A stretch of DNA of 64,000 nt from Microbacterium hominis NBRC 15708. GTDB taxonomy: Bacteria > Actinomycetota > Actinomycetes > Actinomycetales > Microbacteriaceae. The position numbers and the translations under genes were made by a program. The DNA is taken from positions 1-64,000 of the forward strand of contig NZ_BCWI01000022.1 in the NCBI RefSeq assembly GCF_001592125.1. Reading direction: 5' to 3'. This document shows positions 7,085 to 16,559 of this stretch, in pieces (position 1 is the stretch's first letter; each line of letters starts with the position of its first letter). Below the pieces are notes generated by a model. That model saw only the letters and a program-made list of their open reading frames with translations. It made no database searches and was not told where the DNA came from.

Positions 7085-9982
7085 TCAGTCGCCGAGCGTG
7101 CTCAAGACGGTGTCGAGGGCGGCGAGGAACCGACGCGCGTCGGGCTCGGTCAGCACCAGCGGCGGCTTGACCTTCAGCACGTTCTGCCGCTCCGACGCCG
7201 GCTGCACGATGAAACCGTGCTCGCGCAGCAGGTCGCACACGCGCGCGGCCTCCGCGCGGGCCGGCTCGAGGGTGTCGCGGTCGCGGACCAGCTCGATGCC
7301 GAGGTACAGGCCCGTGCCGTGCACCGCGCCGATGAGCGGATGCCGCTCCGCCAGCGCGCGGGCCCCGTCGGCGATCACGCGGCCGACCCGGCGCGCGTTG
7401 TCCTGCAGCCCCTCGGCGTCGATGATGTCGAGGATCGCCGATCCCGCGACGGCGCTGACGGGGGTGCCGCCGGCCGACGAGAAGAAGGTCCCCTCCCGCG
7501 CGAGCGCGTCGACGATCTCGCGGCGGGTGAGGACGGCTCCCAGCGGGTAGGCGTTGCCGGCGGCCTTGGCCACCGCGACGATGTCGGGGTCGAGCCCCTG
7601 CAGCGTGCTCCCCCAGAACGCGTCGCCCAGGCGCCCGTAGCCGACCTGCACCTCGTCGGCGACGACCAGGCCGCCGTGGGCCCGCACGGCGTCGGCGACG
7701 GCGGTGAGATAGCCGCGGGGCGGGATGACGCCGCCGGCGTTGCCGAGCACCGGCTCGCAGATGAACGCACCCGCGGGGCGGCCCTCCGCGGCCAGGGAGC
7801 GCGCGAGGTCGGCGACCTCGCGCGCGTAGGCGGCCCCGGCATCCGGCCCGCGGTGGCGGCCCCGGTAGGCGTTCGGGGCGTCGACGAGGTGCACCCAGTC
7901 GGGTCGCGAGTCGGCGGCGTGCGGATTGTCGAACGCCGACGTGCTGACGGCGTCGGCGGCGCTCGTCCACCCGTGATAGCTCTCGCGCACCGCGATGACA
8001 TCGCGCCGGCCGGTCGCGACGCGGGCGAGGGTGAGGGCCAGATCGACGGCCTCCGAGCCGCTGTTGACGGGGATCACCGTGTCGAGCGACGCGTCGGGGG
8101 CATGGGCGACGAGCCGCGCGGCGAACTCCGCGAACGCGTCGTAGAGGAAGCGCGAGTTGGTGTTGAGCAGGTTCAGCTGGCGGGCGACACGGTCGGCGAA
8201 CTCGGGGTGGGCGTGACCGATGGCCGAGACGTTGTTGACGAGGTCGACGTACGCGCGGCCCTGCGTGTCGACGAGCAGCGCGCCCCAGCCGCGCTCGATC
8301 TGCGGCGGCTCGGCGTAGAACCGTTCCGCGGCGGCGCCGATCGCCTCCTCCCGCACCCGTCGGGCGCGGCGGGTCGCAGCCACCGGGTCGGCCACCCGCG
8401 GCACGCCGAGGATCGGCGACGGATCCGCGGCGCCCGGCGTCTGGTCCTCCCCGTCGGCGTCGACGAACGGGGCGGCCGGTGCGGCGTCGCGCAGGCGCCT
8501 CGTGATGCGCAGACGCCCGAGGCCCGGCTCGGCCTCGGCGACACGGCCGAGCACGGCCCCGGCCTCCACCGCCTCGCCCGCCGCGACCTCGGCGGCGAGG
8601 TCGACCCCCTCGATCCGCAGGACGACGCCCGCGTCGTGGAGCTCCACCGCGCCGGCGCCCACGTCGACCTGCGTGAAGCCGCGGAAGGGCGCGGCGACCG
8701 CGGCGCCCGGACGCGTCCACAGCTCGACGCAGCGCGCCCGCGTCGCCGCGGACCGCGTGGTGTCGGTCGACACGCGGCTCAGCCGGCTCTCGCCGTAGCG
8801 GAGCACGGCGATCGGCGCATCGTTCAACGCCTCCCTCACGAGCTCCTGCTCGATGCCGGGCACGGTCCAGCGGCCCCGATCGAGAAGCGGACTCCGGATG
8901 CCGAGATCCACGGTGGCCGCGGCATCCCCCCGCGCCAGCACGGGCCGGTAGGCGACGCCCCGGCGGTGCGGCCGCCCGGCCGCGAGACGCAGCTGCGCCG
9001 TCACCTCGGACGACGGCACGCGCGCCGTCCGCGCGAACACCTGCCACTCGTGCTCGACCCGCTCACGCGCGTAGTCGTTGCCCGGGTCGATGCGCAGCTG
9101 GCTCCACCCGCTGACGGCGAGCACGGCACCGCGCAGCACGACGAGGGGCCAGAGGGCCTCGAGCTCGGCGTCGGCGAGGTGCGCGTGCGCATCGAAGCCG
9201 GCGACGGCCCGGCCGACGATCGCGAGGTCGTCGGTGCGGCCCATGAGGTCGGCGAGCAGCATCGCGAGCTCGGCGGCCCGCCACGACGTCGCGACGTCGC
9301 CGAGGTCGATCACCCAGTGCCGCCCCCGACGGTCGCGCATGACGTTGTCGGCCGTCAGGTCGCCGTGGATCACCTGACGCGGGAGGTCCGCCGCGACACG
9401 GTCCAGCTCGGCCGCCGCACGCCGGGCCGCGGTGAGGCACTGCTCGCGCCGATCCTCCGGCAGGTCGTCGATGAGCTGTTCGACGACGGCGAGCGCGTTG
9501 CCCAGCTCCCATTGCAGATTGCGGTCGGTGTCGTCGGCATCCAGCCCCGCGAACGCGGTGGTGACCTCCGCGACCAGCGCGCCGAGCTCCTCGGCCTGGG
9601 CGCCATCGGCGTCGGTGACGTCGGACAACGGGCGGCCGTCGACGATCTGGAACCCGGCCACGCGGGCGATCTGCCCGTCGGCGCAGACGATCTGCGTCGT
9701 GCGGGCGGCGTCTGCCGTCGTGAGCACCTCGGGCGTGAGGAGCCCCTGGGCGCGCAGGCGGTCCGATGCGGCGATGTGCAGCGCGACCGCGGCCGCGTCG
9801 ACGGTGGGGTGGAAGATCTTGACGAGCAGACCCGCGCCGTCGGCGCCGCGCACCAGGAAGTTGCGATCCTGCTGACTGCCCAGCTCGGTCAGCTCGCCGT
9901 CGACGCCGTACTCGCGACAAGCGAGCACCCGCACCTCGTCGAGGTCGACGTCGGGTCGGGCCAGCAACCAGTTCTCGGTCAT
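7085..9982 (-). CDS. APH-like kinase fused to class III aminotransferase-fold phospholyase
   Basis: A 965-residue fusion. Residues about 20-300 form an aminoglycoside-phosphotransferase-fold kinase with HGDLTADNVM as catalytic loop and VIDLGD as the metal motif. The middle (about 330-540) contains a beta-rich, M23/biotinyl-like segment. The remainder is a class III PLP enzyme with the cofactor lysine K806 in AVAKAAGNAYPLG. This architecture is related to the AGXT2L/AGPHD1 pair, in which a kinase phosphorylates an amino-alcohol (ethanolamine, hydroxylysine) and the PLP enzyme eliminates phosphate, so a one-polypeptide catabolic route is a fair inference. The ATG at 9982 has AAGGA ten bases upstream; a GTG at 9991 is too close to it. 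It runs convergently with rbsK, 6 bases apart. Confidence 0.85.
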   Translation of the reverse strand: MTENWLLARPDVDLDEVRVLACREYGVDGELTELGSQQDRNFLVRGADGAGLLVKIFHPTVDAAAVALHIAASDRLRAQGLLTPEVLTTADAARTTQIVCADGQIARVAGFQIVDGRPLSDVTDADGAQAEELGALVAEVTTAFAGLDADDTDRNLQWELGNALAVVEQLIDDLPEDRREQCLTAARRAAAELDRVAADLPRQVIHGDLTADNVMRDRRGRHWVIDLGDVATSWRAAELAMLLADLMGRTDDLAIVGRAVAGFDAHAHLADAELEALWPLVVLRGAVLAVSGWSQLRIDPGNDYARERVEHEWQVFARTARVPSSEVTAQLRLAAGRPHRRGVAYRPVLARGDAAATVDLGIRSPLLDRGRWTVPGIEQELVREALNDAPIAVLRYGESRLSRVSTDTTRSAATRARCVELWTRPGAAVAAPFRGFTQVDVGAGAVELHDAGVVLRIEGVDLAAEVAAGEAVEAGAVLGRVAEAEPGLGRLRITRRLRDAAPAAPFVDADGEDQTPGAADPSPILGVPRVADPVAATRRARRVREEAIGAAAERFYAEPPQIERGWGALLVDTQGRAYVDLVNNVSAIGHAHPEFADRVARQLNLLNTNSRFLYDAFAEFAARLVAHAPDASLDTVIPVNSGSEAVDLALTLARVATGRRDVIAVRESYHGWTSAADAVSTSAFDNPHAADSRPDWVHLVDAPNAYRGRHRGPDAGAAYAREVADLARSLAAEGRPAGAFICEPVLGNAGGVIPPRGYLTAVADAVRAHGGLVVADEVQVGYGRLGDAFWGSTLQGLDPDIVAVAKAAGNAYPLGAVLTRREIVDALAREGTFFSSAGGTPVSAVAGSAILDIIDAEGLQDNARRVGRVIADGARALAERHPLIGAVHGTGLYLGIELVRDRDTLEPARAEAARVCDLLREHGFIVQPASERQNVLKVKPPLVLTEPDARRFLAALDTVLSTLGD

Positions 9983-10148
9983 CGGGAGCACGTCCTTCGG
10001 ATGAGGGCGGTCGAAACGGATGCCCGTCCATCGCGCGACGGCCGGGCACCACGATTCTGGCGGATGCCGCCGCGTCCGTGTGTCCGGATCGTCGCCCGTC
10101 GTCGGTCAGTCGGTCCGCCGCGCGGGGCTCGCGGATCGGGCCGGGTGG

Positions 10149-11024
10149 CTACGGAGCCGCGAGCGCCGCCACCAGCGCGGTCGCGTAGGGGGCGCCCTGC
10201 GCCGTCGGGCTCCACGCGATGCCCAGCGCCCGCACGCGGCGCGGCCGGAGGGGCAGGTAGACGACCCCCGGATCGTCGCGACCCGGGGTGCGCGGGAGGA
10301 TCGAGACGCCCAGACCGCCGGCGACCAGGCTGCGCATCGTGTCGATCTCGCTGCTCTCGAAGGTCACGTTCACGGCGACGCCCGCCTCGTCGAGGATGCC
10401 GGTGACCACCGCGCGCAGCTCGGCGATGCGCGAGAAGCCGATGAAGTCGCGACCGGCGAGGTCGCCGACCTCGACCCCGTCGGCCGCCGCGAGCGGGTGC
10501 CCCGCCGGGACGGCGATGCACAACGGCTCCTCGGCGAGGGCGAGCCAGCCGATGTCGTCGGACGCCGCAGACGGCGCGATCGGCGCGGTGCTCAGCGCGA
10601 CGTCGATCGCATCGAGCGCGAGCCAGCCGTAGAGATCGCGGGCGAAGCCCTGCCGCAGCGAGACGCGCACGTCGGGCCGGAGCGCGCGGAAGCGCTGCAC
10701 GACGTCGGGCACCATCCACCGTGCGACCGAGTGCAGGAACCCGACGCGCAGCAGCCGCCCCTCCTCCGCGATGAGCTCGGCGTGACGGCGGGCCGCGTCG
10801 AAGGCGTCGAGCACACCGGCCGCGTCGGCGCGGAAGGCGAGGCCGCCGGCGTTCAGCTCGAGTCGCTTGCCGTGCCGCGCGAACAGCGGCATCCCCACCT
10901 GCGCCTCCAGGCGGGCGAGGGCGCGCGAGACGTTCGACTGGTTCACGCGCAGCTCGGCCGCGGTGTCGCGGGTGTTCTGCGTCTCGGCGAGGGAGAGGAA
11001 GATCCGCAGTGCCTGCTCGTCCAT
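10149..11024 (-). CDS. LysR family transcriptional regulator
   Basis: A 291-residue LysR-type regulator. The N-terminal winged helix (residues 1-60) shows the usual LRIFLSLAETQNTRDTAAEL and NQSNVSRALARLE helices. A LysR substrate-binding domain follows, with RVGFLHSVARWMVPD at its start. It is divergent from an MFS transporter gene 73 bases away, the classic arrangement for control of an efflux or uptake gene. The ATG at 11024 matches the family start; an ATG three codons upstream (11033) is equally possible. The effector is unknown. Confidence 0.9.
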   Translation of the reverse strand: MDEQALRIFLSLAETQNTRDTAAELRVNQSNVSRALARLEAQVGMPLFARHGKRLELNAGGLAFRADAAGVLDAFDAARRHAELIAEEGRLLRVGFLHSVARWMVPDVVQRFRALRPDVRVSLRQGFARDLYGWLALDAIDVALSTAPIAPSAASDDIGWLALAEEPLCIAVPAGHPLAAADGVEVGDLAGRDFIGFSRIAELRAVVTGILDEAGVAVNVTFESSEIDTMRSLVAGGLGVSILPRTPGRDDPGVVYLPLRPRRVRALGIAWSPTAQGAPYATALVAALAAP

Positions 11025-11097
11025 GGGCCTCATTATGCGCCAGACGCATCACACGGGCCCGTCAGATCATTTCCGGACACGACACCGGCGGGTCACG

Positions 11098-12333
11098 ATG
11101 GAGCCCATGGCCGCCAGCGTGCTCGACCGCACCCCCACCGGCTCGATCGCGCGCCTGGCCGCCGGCACCCCCTCCTACCGCCGGGTCGTCGGCCTGCTGG
11201 CCGCCGGCGGCCTCGCGAACTTCGCGATCATCTACTTCCCGCAGCCGCTGCTGCCCGCGATCGCGGCGTCGTTCCGGGTGGATGCCGGAGCGTCCGGGCT
11301 CGCGATCTCCGCCACGACCGCGGCCATGCTGCTGGGACTGCTGCTGTCGGGCCCGCTCTCCGACCGCATCGGGCGCGTCACCGCGATGAGCGGCTCGCTC
11401 GTGCTCGCCGGAGTCCTGTCCGTCGCCTGCGCCGTCGCGCCCACGTGGGAGCTCTTCCTCGCCCTGCGTGCCGCCGGCGGCCTCGCCCTGGCCGTCCTGC
11501 CCGCCGTCGCACTCGCCTACCTCCGCGACGCCGTGCGCGACGACGCGCACGGGCGCGCGAACGCGCTGTACATCTCCGGCACCGCGGTCGGCGGGGCCGT
11601 CGGGCGGCTCGCTCCGCTGCCGCTCGCGGCCCTCGGAGGCTGGCAGACGGTGAGCATCGTGCTCGGTGGCGTGAGCGTCGTCGTCGGCGCCCTGGTGTGG
11701 ATCGCACTGCCCCGCGACGGCGCGGCGCCCCTCCCCCTCCGACTCGGCGACCTGCTCGGCGGCACGGTCGCCTCCCTGCGCGACCCCGTCATCCTGGCGG
11801 TGTGCGCCGCCGGTGCGCTCGCGATGGCGACGTTCGTCGGGCTGTACAACGCCGTGCCGTTCCGCCTCGACGGGCCGCCCTTCTCGCTCGGAGCGGCGGA
11901 GGTGTTCGTCTACCTCGCCTATCCCCTCGGCATCCTCGCGCCGGGCCTGTTCCACCGGATCTCGCGCCGCCGCGGTCGCGCACTGACATCCCTGCTCGGC
12001 GCCGCCGCCACCCTCGGCGCGATCGGCCTGCTCGTCTGGCCGGACGTCGTCGCGGTGTTCGCGGGACTCGGGCTGCTGACCGCGGCGTTCCTGGGCACGC
12101 ACTCGGTGCTCAGCGGCTGGGTCGTCGCCCGCGCCCAGGCGACCGGGCGCAGCACGTCGCGCGCCTCGAGCGCCTACCTGCTCACCTACTACCTGGGCAG
12201 CACCGTGGCGGGGACGGCCTCGACCCACCTGTTCGCCGGCGCCGGCTGGACCGCGGTGATCGTGCTCGCCGCGGCGCTGACCGCGGCATCCGCGGTGCTC
12301 TTCCTCGGCCTGCGTCTGCGCCGCGCCGGCTGA
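11098..12333 (+). CDS. MFS transporter
   Basis: A membrane protein of 411 residues (408 if it starts at 11107) with 12 predicted helices, a member of the major facilitator superfamily. The motif A-like loop GPLSDRIGRV between helices 2 and 3 is intact, and helix 1 is preceded by RVVGLLAAGGLANFAIIYFP. It resembles the CynX/NimT and arabinose-efflux-like drug:H+ antiporters. It is divergent from a LysR gene, which probably controls it. Candidate starts are ATG 11098 and ATG 11107. The substrate is not predictable. Confidence 0.88.
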   Translation: MEPMAASVLDRTPTGSIARLAAGTPSYRRVVGLLAAGGLANFAIIYFPQPLLPAIAASFRVDAGASGLAISATTAAMLLGLLLSGPLSDRIGRVTAMSGSLVLAGVLSVACAVAPTWELFLALRAAGGLALAVLPAVALAYLRDAVRDDAHGRANALYISGTAVGGAVGRLAPLPLAALGGWQTVSIVLGGVSVVVGALVWIALPRDGAAPLPLRLGDLLGGTVASLRDPVILAVCAAGALAMATFVGLYNAVPFRLDGPPFSLGAAEVFVYLAYPLGILAPGLFHRISRRRGRALTSLLGAAATLGAIGLLVWPDVVAVFAGLGLLTAAFLGTHSVLSGWVVARAQATGRSTSRASSAYLLTYYLGSTVAGTASTHLFAGAGWTAVIVLAAALTAASAVLFLGLRLRRAG

Positions 12334-12363
12334 GCGTGCCGGCGCTCCCGCGCGCAGCCGGTG

Positions 12364-14598
12364 TCACGAGAGCACGACGAGGCGCTGGGTCGCGCGGGTC
12401 ATCGCGACGTACCGGTCGACGGCGCCGGTGATCCCCCCGCCGAACCGGTCGGGATCGACGAGCACGACGAGGTCGAACTCGAGGCCCTTGACCCGCTGCG
12501 GATCGAGCGACGCCACCCGCGGTCGTGATGCGAACGCGGGCGCGCCGATCACCACGGCCGTCCCCTCCGCGCGGTCGCGCTCCCACGCGTCCAGCACCGC
12601 CTCCAGCTCGTCCCGCGACCCGTAGGCGACCGGAATCCCGGTGCGGCGAATCGACTCCGGGACGTTCGCATCGGGCAGCGCGGCGCGGATGACCGGGCCG
12701 GCGACGTCCATCACCTCCTGGGGCGTGCGGTAGTTGACGCTCAGCGACGTGACGTTCGCCCGATCCAGGCCCACCCGCGCGAGCCGCTCACCCCAGGTCT
12801 CGGGGAAACCGTGGCGCGCCTGCGCACGATCTCCGACGATCGTCACGCTCCGCGAAGGACACCGGTGCAGCAGCATCCGCCACTGCGCGTCGGTGAGCTC
12901 CTGCGCCTCGTCGATGACCAGGTGCGCGAACGGCCCGGCGTACGGGTCGCGCTCGGATGCCGTGGGCTGCGCGAGCGTGCCGCGCAGATCCTGCCCGCGC
13001 AGCATCGACATGATCCGCAGGTCGCCGTCGTCGGCCGCGATCAGGTCGCTCACCACGTCGGACATCACCCGGCGCTCTTCGGCGGCCGCACGGCGCGCCC
13101 GCCGCTCGCGCACCTCGCTGCGCGGATCTCCGACGCCGCGGCGGGCCGCATCGAGCAGGGGCAGATCGACGTCGGTCCACGCGGGCGGCGCACCGCGCGC
13201 GACGAGCACGTCGACGTCCGCGGCCGCCAGCCAGGGTGCGCAGCGTCGCAGCAGCTCGGGCGTCGAGAGAAGCCCGCGCAGCAGCGCCTCGGGATCCAGC
13301 AGCGGCCAGGCCCGATCGAACAGCGCCCGCAGCTCCTCGTCGTTCTCCAGCGTCTCGCGGGTCGACTCGTCCTCCTCCCAGCCCGAGCCGTACGCGTCGA
13401 AGTCGTCGCGGGGACGGGACGCCTCGCCCCAGCCCTCCCCCCAGGCATCCGCCGACCCGCCACCGCCGTCGCGCAGGTCGTCGTCGATGCGGTCCTCGAG
13501 CAGGTCGAGCAGGCGATCCCAGGCCCGCGCGCGGTGCGCGTTGTGCGGCAGCTCGTCGGCGTCGGCGAAGATCTCGGACCACTCCGCGGGCCCCACCACG
13601 ACGGTCCCCCACGCGGTCTCGATCGCGGTCGCACGCGTCGGCGGGCGCTGCCACCGGCGCACCGCGGCGTCGACGGCGTCGACCACGCGACCGTCGCCGA
13701 GCAGGCGCCGGATCTGCGGATCGGCCTCCTCCGCCGCCTCGGCGCCCCCGGCGACGAGATCGTCGACGGCGCAGACCAGCGCGCCGTCCTCCCCGAGGCT
13801 CGGCAGCACGTCGTCCACGTAGTCGACGTACGGGCGGTGCGGGCCCACGAAAAGCAGCCCGCCGTGTCCGGCCCGCATCCGCGCATCGTCGTAGAGCAGG
13901 TACGCGGCGCGGTGCAGCGCGACGACCGTCTTGCCCGTCCCGGGGCCGCCGTCGACGACGAGCGCGCGCCGGGAGTCGGCGCGGATGATCGCGTCCTGGT
14001 CGGCCTGGATCGTCCCGAGCACGTCGCGCATCCGGGGCGAACGGCTCGCGCCGAGGCTCGCGATGAACGCCGACTGGTCGTCGAGCGCGCCGCTGTGGTC
14101 CACGCCGTCGTCGGCGAACACCTCGTCCCAGTAGTCGACGATGCGTCCCTCCCGCCAGCGATAGCGGCGCCGGCTCGTGAGACCGAGCGGACGCGCCGCG
14201 GTCGCGGCGAAGAACGGGGCGGATGCCGGGGCCCGCCAGTCAGTCAGCAGCCGCTCCTCCGCGGCATCCGCGAGACCGAAGCGCCCGATGTAGGTGACGG
14301 TTCCCGCCGCATCGACCATCCGGCCGATGCAGGCATCGAGGCCGAAGCGGCGGAGGATGCGCAGCCGCGCCGTCAGGCTCTGCACCTCGAGGTCGCGTTC
14401 GAGCGCCCGCTGGCCGCCGCCGACGGCCTCGCGCTGCAGCGCCGCCGTACGCTCCTCGGTGCGCCGCACGTCGGCGGCGAGGGCCCGGGCGATGGCGGCG
14501 AACTGCTGCTCGTCCCGGCCGATGAGCAGCGGATCGGCCTTGCGGTGCAGCCGTGACGGCAGATCGAACACGCTCTCCGAAGTGTTTCCCGTCGGCAT
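12364..14598 (-). CDS. helR: HelR-type RNA polymerase recycling helicase-like ATPase
   Basis: A 744-residue UvrD/Rep-like superfamily 1 ATPase of the HelD/HelR group, which pushes into RNA polymerase and frees stalled or rifamycin-blocked enzyme. Walker A reads GGPGTGKT (K223), and a long charged N-terminal arm (residues about 20-80) precedes it. Motif II is in LVIDEAQELTD, the motif III region is VTIVGDRAQARH, and SVNYRTPQEV and VKGLEFDLVV are motifs IV and V. HelR proteins are known to protect RNA polymerase from rifamycins and to be induced through a rifamycin-associated element, and a near-consensus element sits 58 bases upstream. The start at ATG 14598 was picked because the long upstream extension is a shadow of the divergent dehydrogenase. 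Confidence 0.85.
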   Translation of the reverse strand: MPTGNTSESVFDLPSRLHRKADPLLIGRDEQQFAAIARALAADVRRTEERTAALQREAVGGGQRALERDLEVQSLTARLRILRRFGLDACIGRMVDAAGTVTYIGRFGLADAAEERLLTDWRAPASAPFFAATAARPLGLTSRRRYRWREGRIVDYWDEVFADDGVDHSGALDDQSAFIASLGASRSPRMRDVLGTIQADQDAIIRADSRRALVVDGGPGTGKTVVALHRAAYLLYDDARMRAGHGGLLFVGPHRPYVDYVDDVLPSLGEDGALVCAVDDLVAGGAEAAEEADPQIRRLLGDGRVVDAVDAAVRRWQRPPTRATAIETAWGTVVVGPAEWSEIFADADELPHNAHRARAWDRLLDLLEDRIDDDLRDGGGGSADAWGEGWGEASRPRDDFDAYGSGWEEDESTRETLENDEELRALFDRAWPLLDPEALLRGLLSTPELLRRCAPWLAAADVDVLVARGAPPAWTDVDLPLLDAARRGVGDPRSEVRERRARRAAAEERRVMSDVVSDLIAADDGDLRIMSMLRGQDLRGTLAQPTASERDPYAGPFAHLVIDEAQELTDAQWRMLLHRCPSRSVTIVGDRAQARHGFPETWGERLARVGLDRANVTSLSVNYRTPQEVMDVAGPVIRAALPDANVPESIRRTGIPVAYGSRDELEAVLDAWERDRAEGTAVVIGAPAFASRPRVASLDPQRVKGLEFDLVVLVDPDRFGGGITGAVDRYVAMTRATQRLVVLS

Positions 14599-14655
14599 CC
14601 GAATCCCCTTCTCGCGCCGCAAAAGACGGCGCGACCTGCGATTCTGCCCCACGGA

Positions 14656-14676
14656 GGGGCCCTTGCGGCAAGCCCC
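14656..14676. promoter_or_regulatory. Rifamycin-associated element (RAE) in the helR promoter
   Basis: The sequence GGGGCCCTTGCGGCAAGCCC is an imperfect palindrome centred on TTGC-G-GCAA. It matches the published RAE consensus (GGGGCTTGCGGCAAGGCCCC, read on either strand) apart from an extra C. It lies between helR and a divergent alcohol dehydrogenase. On each strand the TTGC half could serve as a -35 box with an AAT-ending -10 box 19 bases on: CAGAAT towards helR and GATAAT towards the dehydrogenase. The -10 assignments are inference. Confidence 0.8.
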
Positions 14677-14727
14677 CCTCCGCGCGGGATAATGGAAAGG
14701 GCAGGCCGGATGGCGTGAAATGTACTC

Positions 14728-15777
14728 ATGCGAGCAACCGTCATGTTCGGCGCCGGAGACGTCCGCGTCGAGAACGTCCCCGATCCCGTCGTCCAGCAGC
14801 CGACCGACGCCGTCGTGCGCATCGTCCGCGCGTGCGTCTGCGGCTCCGATCTGCACCCGTACCATTCGATGGCCGAGTCGTCGAAGGGCCGGCGGATGGG
14901 GCACGAGCTCATCGCCGTCGTCGAGGAGACCGGCGCCGAGGTGACGGCGGTGCGCCCGGGCGACTTCGTGATCGTGCCGTTCGTCTACTCCGACAACACG
15001 TGCGTCTTCTGCCGGGAGGGCTTCCAGACCTCGTGCCTGCACGGCGGGTTCTACGGCAGCGGGCGCGTCGGCGGCCTCCAGGCCGAACGGGCCCTCATCC
15101 CCCAGGCCGACGGCACCTTGGTCGTCGTGCGCGACGTCGATCCGGATGCCGCATCCGACGCGCTGCTCGCCTCGCTGCTGACGCTCTCGGACGTGTACCT
15201 CACGGGTTATCACGCCGCGCATCTCGCCCGGGTCCGCGCCGGGCAGACGGTCACCGTGATCGGCGACGGCGCCGTGGGCCTGTCGGCGGTGCTGGCCGCC
15301 CGAACCCTCGGGGCCGAGCGGATCATCCTGATGGGTCGGCACACCGACCGCACCGATCTCGGCGTGGAGTTCGGCGCGACCGACGTCGTCGCGGAGCGGG
15401 GAGCCGAGGGGATCGCCCGTGTCCGCGACCTCACGAACGGCGAGGGCAGCCACGTCGTCATCGAGGCCGTCGGCCACATGCCCGCGTACGAGCAGGCGTA
15501 CGGTGTCGTGCGCCCCGGCGGCGTCATCTCCCGCGTCGGCGTGCCGCAGTACGAGAGCGCACCGGTCGGATCGGCGTCGCTGTTCGGCAAGAACATCACG
15601 CTGACCGGAGGGGTGGCCCCGGTGCGCGCCTATCTCGACGACACGATCCCGCTGGTGCTCGACGGCACGATCGATCCCGGCCGCGTGTTCGACCGGATCA
15701 TGACGCTCGACGAGGCGCCCGCCGCCTACGCCGCGATGGACGCGCGCGAGGCGCTGAAGGTGATGCTCACGCGTTGA
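14728..15777 (+). CDS. Zinc-dependent alcohol dehydrogenase
   Basis: A 349-residue medium-chain dehydrogenase/reductase. The catalytic-zinc motifs are present as ACVCGSDLHPY and GHE. The structural-zinc lobe is partial (CVFCREGFQTSC), and the Rossmann motif is VIGDGAVGLSAVLA. It resembles the threonine/formaldehyde-type Zn-ADHs that oxidise alcohols with NAD(P)+. It starts with ATG 14728 and is divergent from helR across the RAE, so it may be co-induced by rifamycins. Its 3' end overlaps the convergent peptidase gene by 11 bases. Confidence 0.88.
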   Translation: MRATVMFGAGDVRVENVPDPVVQQPTDAVVRIVRACVCGSDLHPYHSMAESSKGRRMGHELIAVVEETGAEVTAVRPGDFVIVPFVYSDNTCVFCREGFQTSCLHGGFYGSGRVGGLQAERALIPQADGTLVVVRDVDPDAASDALLASLLTLSDVYLTGYHAAHLARVRAGQTVTVIGDGAVGLSAVLAARTLGAERIILMGRHTDRTDLGVEFGATDVVAERGAEGIARVRDLTNGEGSHVVIEAVGHMPAYEQAYGVVRPGGVISRVGVPQYESAPVGSASLFGKNITLTGGVAPVRAYLDDTIPLVLDGTIDPGRVFDRIMTLDEAPAAYAAMDAREALKVMLTR

Positions 15778-16441
15778 GCAGCTCCCAGGTGCCCTCGGAG
15801 ATCACCTCGACCGCGCCGTCGACGACCCGGATGGCCGTCTGGTCGTCGATGGCGTAGGCGCGCGCCCCGAGGGCGGCCGCCCATCGGTGCGCCGCCGCGG
15901 TCGTGTTCCCCGTCCAGCCCGGGTAGTCGAGGTGGGGGAAGATCGAGAAGTCGACGAGGCCGAGCGTCTCGTCGGTGCCGCCGGGGTCGCGGTCGACGAA
16001 CTCCGGGCCCACGCGGGGTGTGAGCGCCATGCTCCCCGCACTGATGCCGACCCAGACGGTGTCCTCGAGCTCGGGCAGCAGATCGCCGAGCCCCGAGGTG
16101 CGGATCCACTCGGCGAGGTACACCGCCTCACCCCCGTCGACGAGCAGGGCGTCGGCCTGGCGCACCCACGGCATCCACCGCTCGGGCGCGATCGTCGGCA
16201 GTGCGGTGAGCTCGAGCACCCCGACGGAGCGCCATCCGAGTTCGACGGGACTGGGGATGCCGTCCGGCCAGGTGCCCGCCGTGGATCGCCAGACCGTCTC
16301 GGGCGAGCACATCGGCTGCCCCCACTGGGCCGTCGGCACGAACAGCGCGGAGCTGTCGGCGATGGGTTTGCCGAGCATCTCCTCGAGGGTGCGGCGGATG
16401 CTGTCGTTGGTGACCCCGCCCGAGGTCAGCAGGAGCTTCAT
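15767..16441 (-). CDS. Peptidase E (S51 family) / class I glutamine amidotransferase-like
   Basis: A 224-residue protein of the S51 dipeptidase family, which cleaves aspartyl dipeptides in the cytoplasm. The nucleophile elbow GISAGSMAL is intact with the serine in the family position. The start KLLLTSGGVTNDSIRRTLEE is the conserved N-terminal strand and GG loop, so ATG 16441 is the right start; a ten-residue basic upstream extension is not. The middle part DALLVDGGEAVYLAEW fits the family's substrate-side motif. Confidence 0.85.
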   Translation of the reverse strand: MKLLLTSGGVTNDSIRRTLEEMLGKPIADSSALFVPTAQWGQPMCSPETVWRSTAGTWPDGIPSPVELGWRSVGVLELTALPTIAPERWMPWVRQADALLVDGGEAVYLAEWIRTSGLGDLLPELEDTVWVGISAGSMALTPRVGPEFVDRDPGGTDETLGLVDFSIFPHLDYPGWTGNTTAAAHRWAAALGARAYAIDDQTAIRVVDGAVEVISEGTWELLNA

Positions 16442-16559
16442 ACGCCCAGTCAACCGTCTGCGGCGGCGCACGGCCAGGGGCCGCCCTCGCCGGGCGCGCG
16501 GGCTCAGCGCACCCGCGACGCCGCGGCGGCACGGGGTCGTCGACTGTTAGCGTTCGAGG

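Noticed and set aside
7217..10405. A 1062-codon open frame on the plus strand
   Set aside because: It is the antisense shadow of the kinase-phospholyase fusion and the LysR gene. Its product is an Arg/Gly/Asp-rich low-complexity chain with no domain.
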